Origin: Thalassoroseus pseudoceratinae
GTDB lineage: Bacteria; Planctomycetota; Planctomycetia; Planctomycetales; Planctomycetaceae
Direction: 5' to 3'
DNA: 64,000 bases
Assembly: GCF_011634775.1 (NCBI RefSeq)
Contig: NZ_JAALXT010000010.1
Location: 1 to 64,000, forward strand
Shown here in pieces: positions 1 through 8,693 of the stretch. The notes beneath the pieces were generated by a model. That model did not search any database, was not told the DNA's origin, and saw nothing but the letters and a program-made list of their open reading frames with translations. The translations under genes and the position numbers were made by a program. Numbering within the stretch: position 1 is the stretch's first letter; every line of letters begins with the position of its first letter.

Positions 1-52
1 AAACCTCTTGACGGGCCAATGCATCAACTTGACTGGATTGTGATCACCAACC

Positions 53-1468
53 ATGAAGCATCTCAACCATTTGTTTGCCGTTTTCCTCCTCTTTGGTTTG
101 CTGACGAAGTCCAGTGGGGCGGCAGAAAAACCGAACGTGATCTATTTGATGCTGGATGAATGGGGGTACTTTGAATCTGGACACATGGGCCATCCCGATC
201 TATTGACTCCCAACATTGATCGGTTCGCCAGTGAAGGCATGCGTTTCACCAATGCATACGCCGGGGCACCTGTCTGCGGTCCGACACGTTGCGTTTTGTT
301 GACCGGCTTGCATTCCGGACACACGTCCGTGCGAGTCAATGATGGCTTCTCGCCGATTCGTGCCGACGAACCGACTCTCGCTTCGATGCTAAAAGAGAAC
401 GGTTACAGAACCGGTGGTTTTGGCAAATGGGGCATTGGTGGTCGAGGCACTTCCGGCATTCCAGAGAAACATGGATTCGATGAGTTCTTTGGCTACTACG
501 ATCAGGTGCACGCTCACACCTATTATCCGCAGTACTTGATTCGTAATAGTCGCGAAGTCCCCTTGAAGGGAAACAAGAGTGAGACGTTCTATGATGGTGA
601 GACTCATGCGCAGGACGAAATCTTTCGCGAGTCGATGGAATTCATCCGGAAAAACAAAGACGAACCGTTCTTTTGTTACCTACCTTGGACGCCACCGCAT
701 GGCTTATGGGGTATCGATGAAGACGACCCGTCGTGGCAACTTTTTAAAGACAAGCCATGGACGGCAGGACAGCGAACCGATCGCGATGCCCGAGTCTATG
801 CCGCCTTCATGCACATGGTAGATTCGCAAATAGGCAAAATATTGTCTCTGCTAAAAGAACTGAACATCGATGACAACACGGTGTTCTTTCTGTCTGGTGA
901 CAATGGTGGCCAGGACTATTTCAAGACCGAAGACCACCCGCACGGTTTCTTTGGTCCGAACCTGAATCCGAAAACAGGCGAGCGATTCCGCGCCGGCAAA
1001 GGCTCCTTGTACGAAGGTGGTTTGAAGGTACCTTATCTCGTCCGCTGGCCTCACAAAATCAAAGCCGGCAGCATTTCCGATCATATGCTCAGTTTTCAAG
1101 ATGTCATGCCGACGCTAGCGAAAATGACTGCTGCGACTTGCCCAGAAACTGACGGAATTTCTTTTCTTCCCACATTGCTGGGCCAGAGCGGACAGCAGCA
1201 GCATCCTTACCTGTATTGGGAGTATCGTAAACAACAAGCGGTGCGAATGAATCAGTGGAAATCGTATCGAAGCGGCAACGGCAAGTGGGAGCTTTACGAT
1301 CTATCCAAGGACATTGAAGAAAAGCACAATGTCGCGAAGGAGTACCCGAAAGTGCTTCAAAAACTGATTGCTCTCGCCAAGGACGCACACGAACCGGCTC
1401 GGGTGGGCCAGGTCTTTAACCGATCATTGATTCAAAAGGATCGACGCCAGGCACCTCACGGTCGATAG
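53..1468 (+). CDS. Secreted arylsulfatase-type sulfatase (Cys-type)
   Basis: 471-residue sulfatase of the alkaline-phosphatase superfamily, expected to hydrolyse sulfate esters, probably on sulfated polysaccharides, outside the cytoplasm. A hydrophobic N-terminal signal peptide (about residues 1-23, ending SSGAAE) precedes the metal-binding segment NVIYLMLDEWGYFESG. The signature CGPTRCVLLTG (about residue 75) is the C-x-P-T-R core in which Cys is converted to formylglycine by an FGE enzyme; no FGE gene is in this window. The later motif GDNGGQD and the GKWGIGG segment fit the family. The next gene on this strand starts about 460 bases downstream, so it is probably monocistronic. The substrate cannot be told from sequence. 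It resembles the other sulfatase of this window (62179-63531) through much of the central part. Confidence 0.93.
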   Translation: MKHLNHLFAVFLLFGLLTKSSGAAEKPNVIYLMLDEWGYFESGHMGHPDLLTPNIDRFASEGMRFTNAYAGAPVCGPTRCVLLTGLHSGHTSVRVNDGFSPIRADEPTLASMLKENGYRTGGFGKWGIGGRGTSGIPEKHGFDEFFGYYDQVHAHTYYPQYLIRNSREVPLKGNKSETFYDGETHAQDEIFRESMEFIRKNKDEPFFCYLPWTPPHGLWGIDEDDPSWQLFKDKPWTAGQRTDRDARVYAAFMHMVDSQIGKILSLLKELNIDDNTVFFLSGDNGGQDYFKTEDHPHGFFGPNLNPKTGERFRAGKGSLYEGGLKVPYLVRWPHKIKAGSISDHMLSFQDVMPTLAKMTAATCPETDGISFLPTLLGQSGQQQHPYLYWEYRKQQAVRMNQWKSYRSGNGKWELYDLSKDIEEKHNVAKEYPKVLQKLIALAKDAHEPARVGQVFNRSLIQKDRRQAPHGR

Positions 1469-1508
1469 CCGAATTAAGACCGAACGAGTTGGTAGAAGAA
1501 CCATCGCG

Positions 1509-1614
1509 TTGCGGACTCCGTTCAGAGAAGGGTCAAGTCGTGATAACTTTACCATCTCCCGGAGTCCGCATTTTTGCAGTCAAACTCCATCCAAAATTGG
1601 GAAAAGTCGAGCTA
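1509..1614 (+). repeat. Copy A of a dispersed hairpin-bearing element
   Basis: About 105 bases are shared, by eye at roughly 80-85 per cent identity, with 61967-62069. A perfect 10-base inverted repeat (GCGGACTCCG at 1511-1520 with its complement at 1560-1569) encloses a partly paired interior with a conserved centre AGTCGTGATAACT. The right arm is followed by ATTTTTGCA, so on the + strand it looks like an intrinsic terminator 42 bases after the sulfatase stop. It may equally be an orphan insertion-sequence end, because the other copy abuts a transposase remnant. Confidence 0.7.
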
Positions 1615-1927
1615 AGGTTTGTCGCGTTTCCCAGATTTCCCGAATCCGATTTTCTAATCGTGTGAGCGAGACCATGAACGTTCCCGGCATCTTTGCTCTT
1701 CTTTGCTATTGCCGGAAACTCGCATCAATTGGGTTTCTCGAGTCACCATGCTAACCAAGGTCGAAGTGACGTCAGACGAAAAGATCGTCGCTGCGACCGT
1801 TAGTGGTTGGCAGCGAAATTGTTCCCAAAACGGTCGTCAATCTTGTCAGATCGGACATCGCCTGCCAGAATCTCACAAGTGATTTCATCGCCGGATACTC
1901 CAAGTGTTTTTCCTGAAAGGATTCACC
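1615..1927. other. Intergenic stretch with no recognised gene
   Basis: Between the hairpin element and the next gene I see no ORF with recognisable protein character. Short open segments exist in both directions, without start sites or motifs I can name. The only clear signal is the ribosome-binding site GAAAGG at about 1916-1921, which belongs to the following gene. Confidence 0.5.
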
Positions 1928-2761
1928 GTGATACGTTGCTCGTGCTTACTCTTGCTAACTTCAATCCTAGCTTCAGAAACGGTGGTTGCGGCCGACCAAG
2001 GCTCTGACTTACAGAAGTTTCAAGGTAAATGGAAGGTCGTTGAACTGGTGGAGGATGGCAAGGTCGTTCCCGAGGAGGCAATCCGAGATTGGCTGCCATC
2101 CGGAGGGCAATTTGAGATTGCCCAGAATGCGATCATTTTCGTTTCCCCGCACGACGGCAACAAACAGGTCAAGCTGTTTTCTTTGGACGCGACGCAGTAT
2201 CCCAAAGGGATTGACCTCAGTACACGGGAGAAGACCGACGGCTCGGGCATCTATCGATTTGACAACGGAAAGCTGATTATCTGCTTCTCTGACCCCGATG
2301 AGTCAAAGCGTCCTACGGAATTTTCCGCGAAGCGTGGCTCAAAGCGTTTGCTCATGACACTTCAGCGAATCGTTCCTGAGCCAATTCCCGCGAAAAAAGA
2401 ACCGCTTGGCACGACAGCCAAAGTATTGACCGACGCTCAGGTCACGGAGATGCTGAAAGGAAGCTGGAGATACACTGATAGGATTGGGGCTTTGTTCGTG
2501 ACCTTCAATGCGGACGGAAGTTTCAGAACTGTCCGAGAGGTGAAAGAAATCCGGCTCTTCCAGAAGGTCTTTGTTCAGTCGCCTGTTTCTACGGGCAAAT
2601 GGAGCGTCGCAAAAGGCAAGCTAAGGTTCCACATTCAGACTTCCGTTCATCCTGATCGAATCAACAAACTTTTTGAATTTAATGTTCGGTCGATTTCGGA
2701 ACGCGACTTCATTTTCGTGGACTATCTCGGTCGAGTTGGGCAAGCTTCCAAAGTTCGGTAG
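1928..2761 (+). CDS. Secreted TIGR03067-like planctomycete protein
   Basis: The likely start is GTG at 1928, seven bases after GAAAGG, giving 277 residues. A signal peptide ([18 protein letters not shown]) is followed by [20 protein letters not shown], the opening typical of the TIGR03067 family of repeated planctomycete domains: 'it takes this much to do more than expected' type beta-rich modules of unknown function. A second beta-rich half (from about residue 170) contains [19 protein letters not shown], similar to lipocalin-like modules in the same organisms. Function is unknown; such proteins are often highly paralogous and exported. An upstream in-frame ATG at 1904 lacks a good ribosome-binding site. 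Confidence 0.75.
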   Translation: MIRCSCLLLLTSILASETVVAADQGSDLQKFQGKWKVVELVEDGKVVPEEAIRDWLPSGGQFEIAQNAIIFVSPHDGNKQVKLFSLDATQYPKGIDLSTREKTDGSGIYRFDNGKLIICFSDPDESKRPTEFSAKRGSKRLLMTLQRIVPEPIPAKKEPLGTTAKVLTDAQVTEMLKGSWRYTDRIGALFVTFNADGSFRTVREVKEIRLFQKVFVQSPVSTGKWSVAKGKLRFHIQTSVHPDRINKLFEFNVRSISERDFIFVDYLGRVGQASKVR

Positions 2762-3371
2762 ATCGGGATGTCCCTTGTTTTCCACAGACATCGAGCCCCC
2801 GACAAACGCCTACGAACAAAGACGCATGCTGTTCTCAAGACAGATCATAAAGAGTGCGTTTTCACCTTCATCTTTTTGAGTTTGATCACACTGACCTCGC
2901 ACTAGCCATTCGGTGTAATCGCCGATGGGGTTGTTGCGAGTCCGAATGATGCCACGGCTTTTTGAGTTCGTCTAAAACCGCTCCGTGGGTTTGCAGCAGT
3001 TCAACGGCTGATAGCGACTTGAAGACTTTCACTTTTCTTACAACCTGGTTCCTGGATGCGGCTTCGCGTTCGCGGCGTTTGTGTTCTCACATTACCGCGG
3101 CGGGTACATCAATCGGTTCCTGCGCCCCCTGCAACACTTTGGCATCATTGGATTGACGTGTTGGGTGACAATGCAGTCTGCCAGTGCCAAAGAGTCATAC
3201 AGTACGTCGATCGAAGTGAAACCAACAGCGAACTCGGTTGGCTTTTCTCGACGTCTGAACTTCCCTGCGACGGAACTGAGTGACGTTGGCGATCCGAACC
3301 ATGAAATGATATGGTGCTTGCGTAGTGTTTCCGAAGACTGCTTTTAACAACAACTTCATCCTGGGGAGCGT
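2762..3371. other. Gene-poor gap with one decayed fragment
   Basis: About 610 bases separate two + strand genes. The left half holds a frameshifted minus-strand remnant, listed separately at 2891-3060. The right half (3061-3371) shows no recognisable coding segment. A GGGGAG Shine-Dalgarno sequence near 3363 serves the gene starting at 3372. Confidence 0.5.
2891..3060 (-). pseudogene. Frameshifted fragment of a DUF6998-like gene
   Basis: Read on the minus strand, one frame gives KSLSAVELLQTHGAVLDELK. After the A-rich run near 2966 a second frame continues as IIRTRNNPIGDYTEWLVRG. The order leucine-rich helix, then R-T-x-N-N-P-x-G-D-Y-x-E-W-L-V, matches the N-terminal half of small proteins I know as DUF6998. 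The remnant lacks a start and the rest of the protein, so it is a broken gene. The family assignment is from memory of the motif. Confidence 0.45.
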
Positions 3372-4469
3372 ATGGTCAATACATGGTCCACGGTTTCACA
3401 ACTACGGTTTGTCATAGCGTTGTTTTATGGGTGTTTAGCATCGCTGTCCGTTTCTGCGCAAGAGCTTCAGCCCAACAAAGATGGCTACCTGTTTCATGAC
3501 TCGCACTTTCACCTCACGAACTATGTCCAGGAAGGTACGGACATTCGTCGCTACCTAGATATCATGGGTGACAAGGTGGGACGCAGCATGTTAAGCGGCA
3601 TCCCATTACAGCAGCAATGGATGTACGCCAACACCGGCGACTTCGCCCCAACTTACTATACGCAAACCGACGCGCCGCTCTATTACTATTCCTTCACCGA
3701 TGCAATCATTGCGCATCAGTATCAGCGGTTGACGCCAGAGGAACGACAGCGTTTTGACCCCATGATCACGGGGTTCAACCCGACTGACATGTACGCCGCA
3801 GATCACATCCGTCGAGTCCTGCGAATCTTTCCAGGTGTGTTCTCGGGGATCGGTGAATTCTCGATCCACAAAGAGTTTGTCTCCTCAAAGATTTCTGGTG
3901 AGGTGGCAACACTGCAGAACAAGGCCTTGGACCGCATTCTAGATTTGGCCGCCGAGGTTGGAATGCCTGTTGTGCTTCATTGCGATGTTAATACGCCGTT
4001 CCCCCGCCCTAACCAAGATCCATACATCGTCACGAAGCTCAGAGAGTTAGCCGGGCGGCACCGCGATGCGGTTATCATCTGGGCACATATTGGCCTTGGT
4101 CGGGTCGTCCGGCCTGTTGAAGACCAAGTCAAGATGCTAGAACGCTCATTGGCAAACCCTGAATCCAAGAACATCCACTTTGATATCTCTTGGGACGAGA
4201 CAGCGAAGTACTTAGTCGCCACACCCGAGACCGTCGCTGTGATTGCCGACCTCATCAATCGTTACCCTGATCGATTCTTATTCGGAACAGACAGTGTCGC
4301 CCCCGAGACCCAAGAGCAGTACCTAACGACATACAAGACATACGCTCCGTTGCTCGCGAAGCTTTCTCCCAAGGCGAAGCGTCTGCTACTGAAGGGAAAC
4401 TACGAACGCATCTTCGACCGGGCCCGGCAGCGTGTCCGGGCATGGGAAGCCGCCAACGTAAAGCCCTGA
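3372..4469 (+). CDS. Secreted amidohydrolase (TatD/amidohydrolase-2 like)
   Basis: 365-residue protein with a signal peptide (about residues 1-29, ending SVSAQE) and a metal-dependent TIM-barrel hydrolase domain. Visible ligands are the HxH pair in DSHFHLTNY on the first strand, a His in VVLHCDVNTP, a His in WAHIGLGR and the late Asp in FLFGTDSVAP. These are the usual metal-site positions of amidohydrolase-2 enzymes. The substrate cannot be inferred. It is followed at about 60 bases by a GltS-like carrier and could be co-transcribed with it, which would pair periplasmic hydrolysis with uptake; that link is inference. Confidence 0.85.
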   Translation: MVNTWSTVSQLRFVIALFYGCLASLSVSAQELQPNKDGYLFHDSHFHLTNYVQEGTDIRRYLDIMGDKVGRSMLSGIPLQQQWMYANTGDFAPTYYTQTDAPLYYYSFTDAIIAHQYQRLTPEERQRFDPMITGFNPTDMYAADHIRRVLRIFPGVFSGIGEFSIHKEFVSSKISGEVATLQNKALDRILDLAAEVGMPVVLHCDVNTPFPRPNQDPYIVTKLRELAGRHRDAVIIWAHIGLGRVVRPVEDQVKMLERSLANPESKNIHFDISWDETAKYLVATPETVAVIADLINRYPDRFLFGTDSVAPETQEQYLTTYKTYAPLLAKLSPKAKRLLLKGNYERIFDRARQRVRAWEAANVKP

Positions 4470-4528
4470 GCATTGGTTTCAAGGGCTGTTACACCAAGTC
4501 GGTACTGAAAACGGAGTCAAGCCAACTG

Positions 4529-5746
4529 ATGGAAAGCATTCAAATGGCAGGCGCGGATGTCGTGATCGTTGCGATTGTCGTGCTTTGGATTGGAAATCGC
4601 ATCACGCAATCGGTTCCTCTTTTGAGCAAGTATAGCATTCCGATTGCGGTGACCGGCGGGCTGCTATGTAGCCTCATTGTTGCGGCGATCAATACCTTTG
4701 GTGGTTTGAAGATCACCTTCGACATGACTTTCCGTGATACGCTGCTAATGGTCTTCTTTACGACGATCGGGGTTTCGGCAAAGTTTTCTCGCCTTGCAGC
4801 AGGAGGCAAGGCCTTAGGTGCCCTCGTAATATGTGCTGCCGTCTTTCTGGTCGTACAGGACGTGACCGGTGTCCTGCTGGCTTGGGCCTTTGACGCACAC
4901 CCAGGTTACGGCCTGTTCGCGGGTAGTGTATCGCTCGCTGGCGGTCATGGTACCGCGATCGCTTGGGGCCGAGAGGCCAAAGCCGCCGGTCTGCCCAACG
5001 CTGACGTGGCGGGTATCGCGTTTGCGACCTTCGGGCTGATTACCGGCGGGATCGTCGGCGGCCCAGTCGCAGAATGGTTGATCAAGCGGAACAATCTCGT
5101 ACCGGACGCCTCCCAAGGCCCTGCCCCAACATCAGATGAGTCGGTCGCGGATGATTCATATTCGTTGGCATTGGCGTTGCGTGTGATGCTCGTGATCGCA
5201 ATATGCCTATCGCTCGGTGAAGTCATCAATCGTTGGCTGTTCCACAACGACATTAAGTTGCCTGGCTTCTTGACTGCGATGCTCGTGGGTATTGTCATCA
5301 CGAATCTAGCGGATCGTTCTGGGAGGCCGCTCCCGGGTGGGGCTTTCGACAAGGTCGGTGAAATTGCGCTGCAATTGTTTCTGGCAATGAGCCTCATGAG
5401 CATGGACCTTTCGTCGCTCGCCGAATCATTCGGACTAATCACCATCGTGTTGATGCTCCAGACCGTCGTCATCACATTATTCGCCGTGCTGGTCGTCTTC
5501 CGCGTGATGGGCAGAGACTATGACGCGGCGGTAATCGTCGGTGGATTCTGTGGGCTGGGAATGGGGGCCACACCGGTGGCGATCGCCAATATGAACGCGG
5601 TCACCCGGAAGTATGGTTCGTCGTTCAAAGCCTTTCTCGTCATCCCGCTGGTGGGCGCGTTCTTCGTTGACCTGATCAACGCATTGGTGATCAAGTTCTT
5701 CATCGGCCTACCCATCATCCAGCACGCGCCGTTGCCTGGAGGATGA
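4529..5746 (+). CDS. Sodium/glutamate symporter family protein (GltS-like)
   Basis: 405 residues from ATG 4529, preceded by CGGAG; upstream in-frame codons overlap the amidohydrolase and lack membrane character. About ten hydrophobic segments are arranged as two halves. Glycine-rich re-entrant segments SLAGGHGTAIAWG (first half) and VGGFCGLGMGATPVAIANM (second half) are the hallmark of the GltS/ESS carrier family. Expected role: Na+-driven uptake of glutamate or a related dicarboxylate across the inner membrane. It may share a transcript with the upstream amidohydrolase. Confidence 0.85.
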   Translation: MESIQMAGADVVIVAIVVLWIGNRITQSVPLLSKYSIPIAVTGGLLCSLIVAAINTFGGLKITFDMTFRDTLLMVFFTTIGVSAKFSRLAAGGKALGALVICAAVFLVVQDVTGVLLAWAFDAHPGYGLFAGSVSLAGGHGTAIAWGREAKAAGLPNADVAGIAFATFGLITGGIVGGPVAEWLIKRNNLVPDASQGPAPTSDESVADDSYSLALALRVMLVIAICLSLGEVINRWLFHNDIKLPGFLTAMLVGIVITNLADRSGRPLPGGAFDKVGEIALQLFLAMSLMSMDLSSLAESFGLITIVLMLQTVVITLFAVLVVFRVMGRDYDAAVIVGGFCGLGMGATPVAIANMNAVTRKYGSSFKAFLVIPLVGAFFVDLINALVIKFFIGLPIIQHAPLPGG

Positions 5747-6042
5747 TGCCGGCTCGCTTAGTTACTGTTTGCGTACCTAATCTTGAGGCCTCAACAGAGA
5801 ACGGGCCATCGATCCGAAGTTCCGTCCGATCGGCTGTTAGCTCTTCCCGGAGTGGAAGACGATGTTAAAGTCGCGTTTCGACTGCCGGATCGTTGGGTTC
5901 GTAAAATCGTCGCCTCAATTCACGAATGAAGCCGTCCGATTTTTTGACTTGAAGCTGAGTCGAGACGTCCTACGATTTCTTGCAACAATCCAACTCGGGA
6001 AATTGCCCGTCTGGGGAGGGAAGAGAAATCGCGCTAATTTCT

Positions 6043-7095
6043 GTGACCGCGGATGGCCTGTTCTGCGAGCGAGGCGGGTTCCATATCGATCCGTGGCGTC
6101 CCGTTAATCGGGCTGTGATCACGCACGCACATGCGGATCATGCTCGACGAGGGCACACGCGATATCTCACAACAGACGTCGGACGACATGTCCTTCAAAC
6201 CCGCATGGGGGCCGACGCCAACGTGGAAACGGTGGCGTACGGTGAGGATATCCTCATCAATGGCGTGAAGGTGTCTTTCCATCCGGCGGGACACGTCCTC
6301 GGCTCGGCACAGATTCGTGTGGAATCACGAGGTGAAGTGTGGGTTGTTTCGGGAGATTACAAGGTAACGCCCGATCGCACTTGCCAACCGTTCGAGCCGA
6401 TTTTTTGTCATACGTTTATCACGGAATGCACGTTCGGCTTGCCGATCTACCGTTGGACTCCCCAAGACGAACTTTTTGCAGACATCAACGCTTGGTGGCG
6501 AAACAATAAAGAGAATGGTCGCGTGTCCGTGGTTTTCGCCTATTCATTGGGGAAGGCTCAGCGTGTTTTGGCTGGAGTCGATGCGTCTATTGGTCCCATC
6601 TTTTGTCATGGGGCAGTCGAGCGGGTCAACGCGGATTATCGTAATACCGGTGTTGATCTGCCGGACACGAGTTACGCGGGGCGTGGCAATGAGAAACGCG
6701 ATTGGAACGGGGCTTTGGTCGTTGCACCGCCCTCCGCGATGGGGTCGACATGGATGAAAAAGTTCGGCCGGGCTTCGACCGCGTTTGCATCGGGATGGAT
6801 GTTGATTCGAGGTTCTCGCAGGCGGCGGTCGGTCGAACGTGGATTTGTGATGTCGGACCACGCCGATTGGCCTGGATTGATGGGAGCAATCGAAGCCACG
6901 GGTGCCGACCGTGTTTTAGCCACTCACGGTCAAACCGGGCCGATGGTGCGGTTCCTCTGTGAACGGGGTTTGGATGCCGAACCGCTTCGCACGGAGTTTG
7001 TTGGAGAGCGGGACGATATGGAAATCGATGCCGTCCAGGAAGATTCGTTTGATGAAGGCGATATGCCTGTGAATGCCGGGGAGTCGCCCTCTTGA
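6043..7095 (+). CDS. Ligase-associated metallo-beta-lactamase exonuclease
   Basis: Metallo-beta-lactamase/beta-CASP-like nuclease of about 350 residues, first gene of a four-gene repair operon. The metal motif HAHADHARRG lies close to the N-terminus, after GLFCERGGFHIDPWRPVNRA, the usual start of this family (TIGR04122-type). Further ligands are HPAGHVLGSA, VSGDYK, the Asp/His in SDHADWPGL and the late His in LATHGQTGP. GTG 6043 is preferred as start because the family begins here; TTG 5980 is a longer alternative, with a GGGAGGGAAGAG purine run between them. Its stop overlaps the next start (TTGA at 7092). The family co-occurs with ligase, helicase and PdeM and is thought to process DNA ends. 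Confidence 0.88.
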   Translation: MTADGLFCERGGFHIDPWRPVNRAVITHAHADHARRGHTRYLTTDVGRHVLQTRMGADANVETVAYGEDILINGVKVSFHPAGHVLGSAQIRVESRGEVWVVSGDYKVTPDRTCQPFEPIFCHTFITECTFGLPIYRWTPQDELFADINAWWRNNKENGRVSVVFAYSLGKAQRVLAGVDASIGPIFCHGAVERVNADYRNTGVDLPDTSYAGRGNEKRDWNGALVVAPPSAMGSTWMKKFGRASTAFASGWMLIRGSRRRRSVERGFVMSDHADWPGLMGAIEATGADRVLATHGQTGPMVRFLCERGLDAEPLRTEFVGERDDMEIDAVQEDSFDEGDMPVNAGESPS

Positions 7096-8693
7096 AACGT
7101 TTTGCCGCCCTATATCAATCCCTCGATGAAACGACGAAAACAAATCGCAAAATCGAAGCCATGCGAGAGTATTTCGCCCAATGCACTCCGGCGGATGGTG
7201 CGTGGGCGGTGTATTTTTTGAGTGGTCGCCGCTTCAAGCGATTGATGCCGACCAGTCTACTTCGGAAGTGGTGTGCCGAGGTGGCAGACATTCCGGATTG
7301 GTTGTTCGAGGACTGCTACGGGGCTGTCGGCGATCTAGCGGAAACCATCGCACTATTGCTTCCACCGGGCGAATACTCGTCGGATGAATCTCTGACAACC
7401 TGGGTCGAAGATCGTATTCAGCCGCTCCGGAATTCGGAAGAGTTGGAGCAACGATGCGCGATGATAGAAGCGTGGAACGTGCTTTCCGCTCGGGAACGGT
7501 TTGTGTTCAACAAGCTCGTCACCGGGAGTTTTCGGGTTGGCGTTTCTCAGGGGTTAGTCATCCGGGCATTAGCGGCCGCCAGTGGTCTGGAAACCGCCAC
7601 CATCGCGCATCGAATGATGGGGCAATGGGAACCCAACCCCGAATTCTTCACCGATCTGCTGAGTGAAGACAGCGAAGAAACGCAAATCAGCCGACCGTAT
7701 CCGTTTTGTCTCGCCCATCCGCTTCAAGCCGAACCAGAAACCTTAGGGCCCGTCACCGATTGGCTTGTGGATTGGAAATGGGATGGCATTCGCGCACAGA
7801 TTATTCGTCGAGCTGGCGAGACTTTCATCTGGTCCCGTGGCGAAGAACTGATTCTCGATCGTTTTCCTGAACTGGCACCCGACGCAAAGATGCTTCCCAA
7901 CGGTACGGTTCTTGACGGGGAAATTGTGGCATGGAAAGACGGTCAAGTGCTGCCATTTGGCGAACTCCAGCGACGCATTGGCCGAAAGACGGTGGGAAAG
8001 AAATTGCTCACCGAAGTTCCGGTGCAATTTGTTGCCTTTGATATCCTGGAATCCGACGGCGAGGATATCCGGACGGAAACCATGCGGGAACGACGACACC
8101 TACTGGAGACAGTGTTGGACGGTCGAGGCGACGATTGTCGATTACAAGTTTCTCCCCTCATCGAAGCACACGATTGGAACGCTTTCGAAGACTGGCGAGA
8201 GCAAAGCCGCGATCGACACGTGGAAGGTTTGATGCTCAAGCGGGCCGATTCCCCATATGCTGTGGGCCGAACGACCGGCACATGGTGGAAATGGAAAGTC
8301 GCCCCGTACACCTGCGATGCCGTCTTGATCTATGCCCAACGTGGTCACGGTCGTCGGGCCAGCCTCTACACGGACTACACATTCGCCGTTTGGAACGAGG
8401 GAGAACTAGTTCCCTTCGCGAAAGCGTATTCCGGTTTGACTGACGCTGAGATTCGTAAGGTGGACCGATTCGTCCGGAAAAATACCGTGGAGAAATTCGG
8501 CCCCGTCCGCTCTGTGAATCCGGAGTTGGTGTTTGAGCTGGCGTTCGAGAATATCCAACCCTCGAAACGTCATAAGTCGGGAATTGCGGTGCGATTTCCA
8601 CGTATGCACCGTTGGCGTCTCGACAAAAAACCGAAAGACGCCGACACGTTGGATTTCGTCAAAGGGATGATTCCGGCGGAGACGAAATCGTGA
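7092..8693 (+). CDS. ATP-dependent DNA ligase (Lig of the Lhr-associated operon)
   Basis: 533-residue ATP-dependent DNA ligase, distinct from the replicative NAD ligase. It starts at TTG 7092, overlapping the upstream stop. The N-terminal DNA-binding domain (RFVFNKLVTGSFRVGVSQGL) precedes the adenylation core. Motif I is WKWDGIRAQ (Lys near residue 233 is the AMP acceptor), then WSRGEELI, motif III-like FVAFDILESDG, motif IV VEGLMLKR and motif V TWWKWK. The C-terminal OB fold contains VFELAFENIQPSKRHKSGIAV. It probably acts with the neighbouring nuclease, helicase and phosphoesterase in a stress-related repair pathway. Confidence 0.93.
   Translation: MKRFAALYQSLDETTKTNRKIEAMREYFAQCTPADGAWAVYFLSGRRFKRLMPTSLLRKWCAEVADIPDWLFEDCYGAVGDLAETIALLLPPGEYSSDESLTTWVEDRIQPLRNSEELEQRCAMIEAWNVLSARERFVFNKLVTGSFRVGVSQGLVIRALAAASGLETATIAHRMMGQWEPNPEFFTDLLSEDSEETQISRPYPFCLAHPLQAEPETLGPVTDWLVDWKWDGIRAQIIRRAGETFIWSRGEELILDRFPELAPDAKMLPNGTVLDGEIVAWKDGQVLPFGELQRRIGRKTVGKKLLTEVPVQFVAFDILESDGEDIRTETMRERRHLLETVLDGRGDDCRLQVSPLIEAHDWNAFEDWREQSRDRHVEGLMLKRADSPYAVGRTTGTWWKWKVAPYTCDAVLIYAQRGHGRRASLYTDYTFAVWNEGELVPFAKAYSGLTDAEIRKVDRFVRKNTVEKFGPVRSVNPELVFELAFENIQPSKRHKSGIAVRFPRMHRWRLDKKPKDADTLDFVKGMIPAETKS

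Noticed and set aside
4945-5475. Minus-strand frame of 176 codons opposite the GltS-like gene
   Set aside because: It has low-complexity Ser/Thr/Ala-rich composition typical of antisense to a membrane protein.
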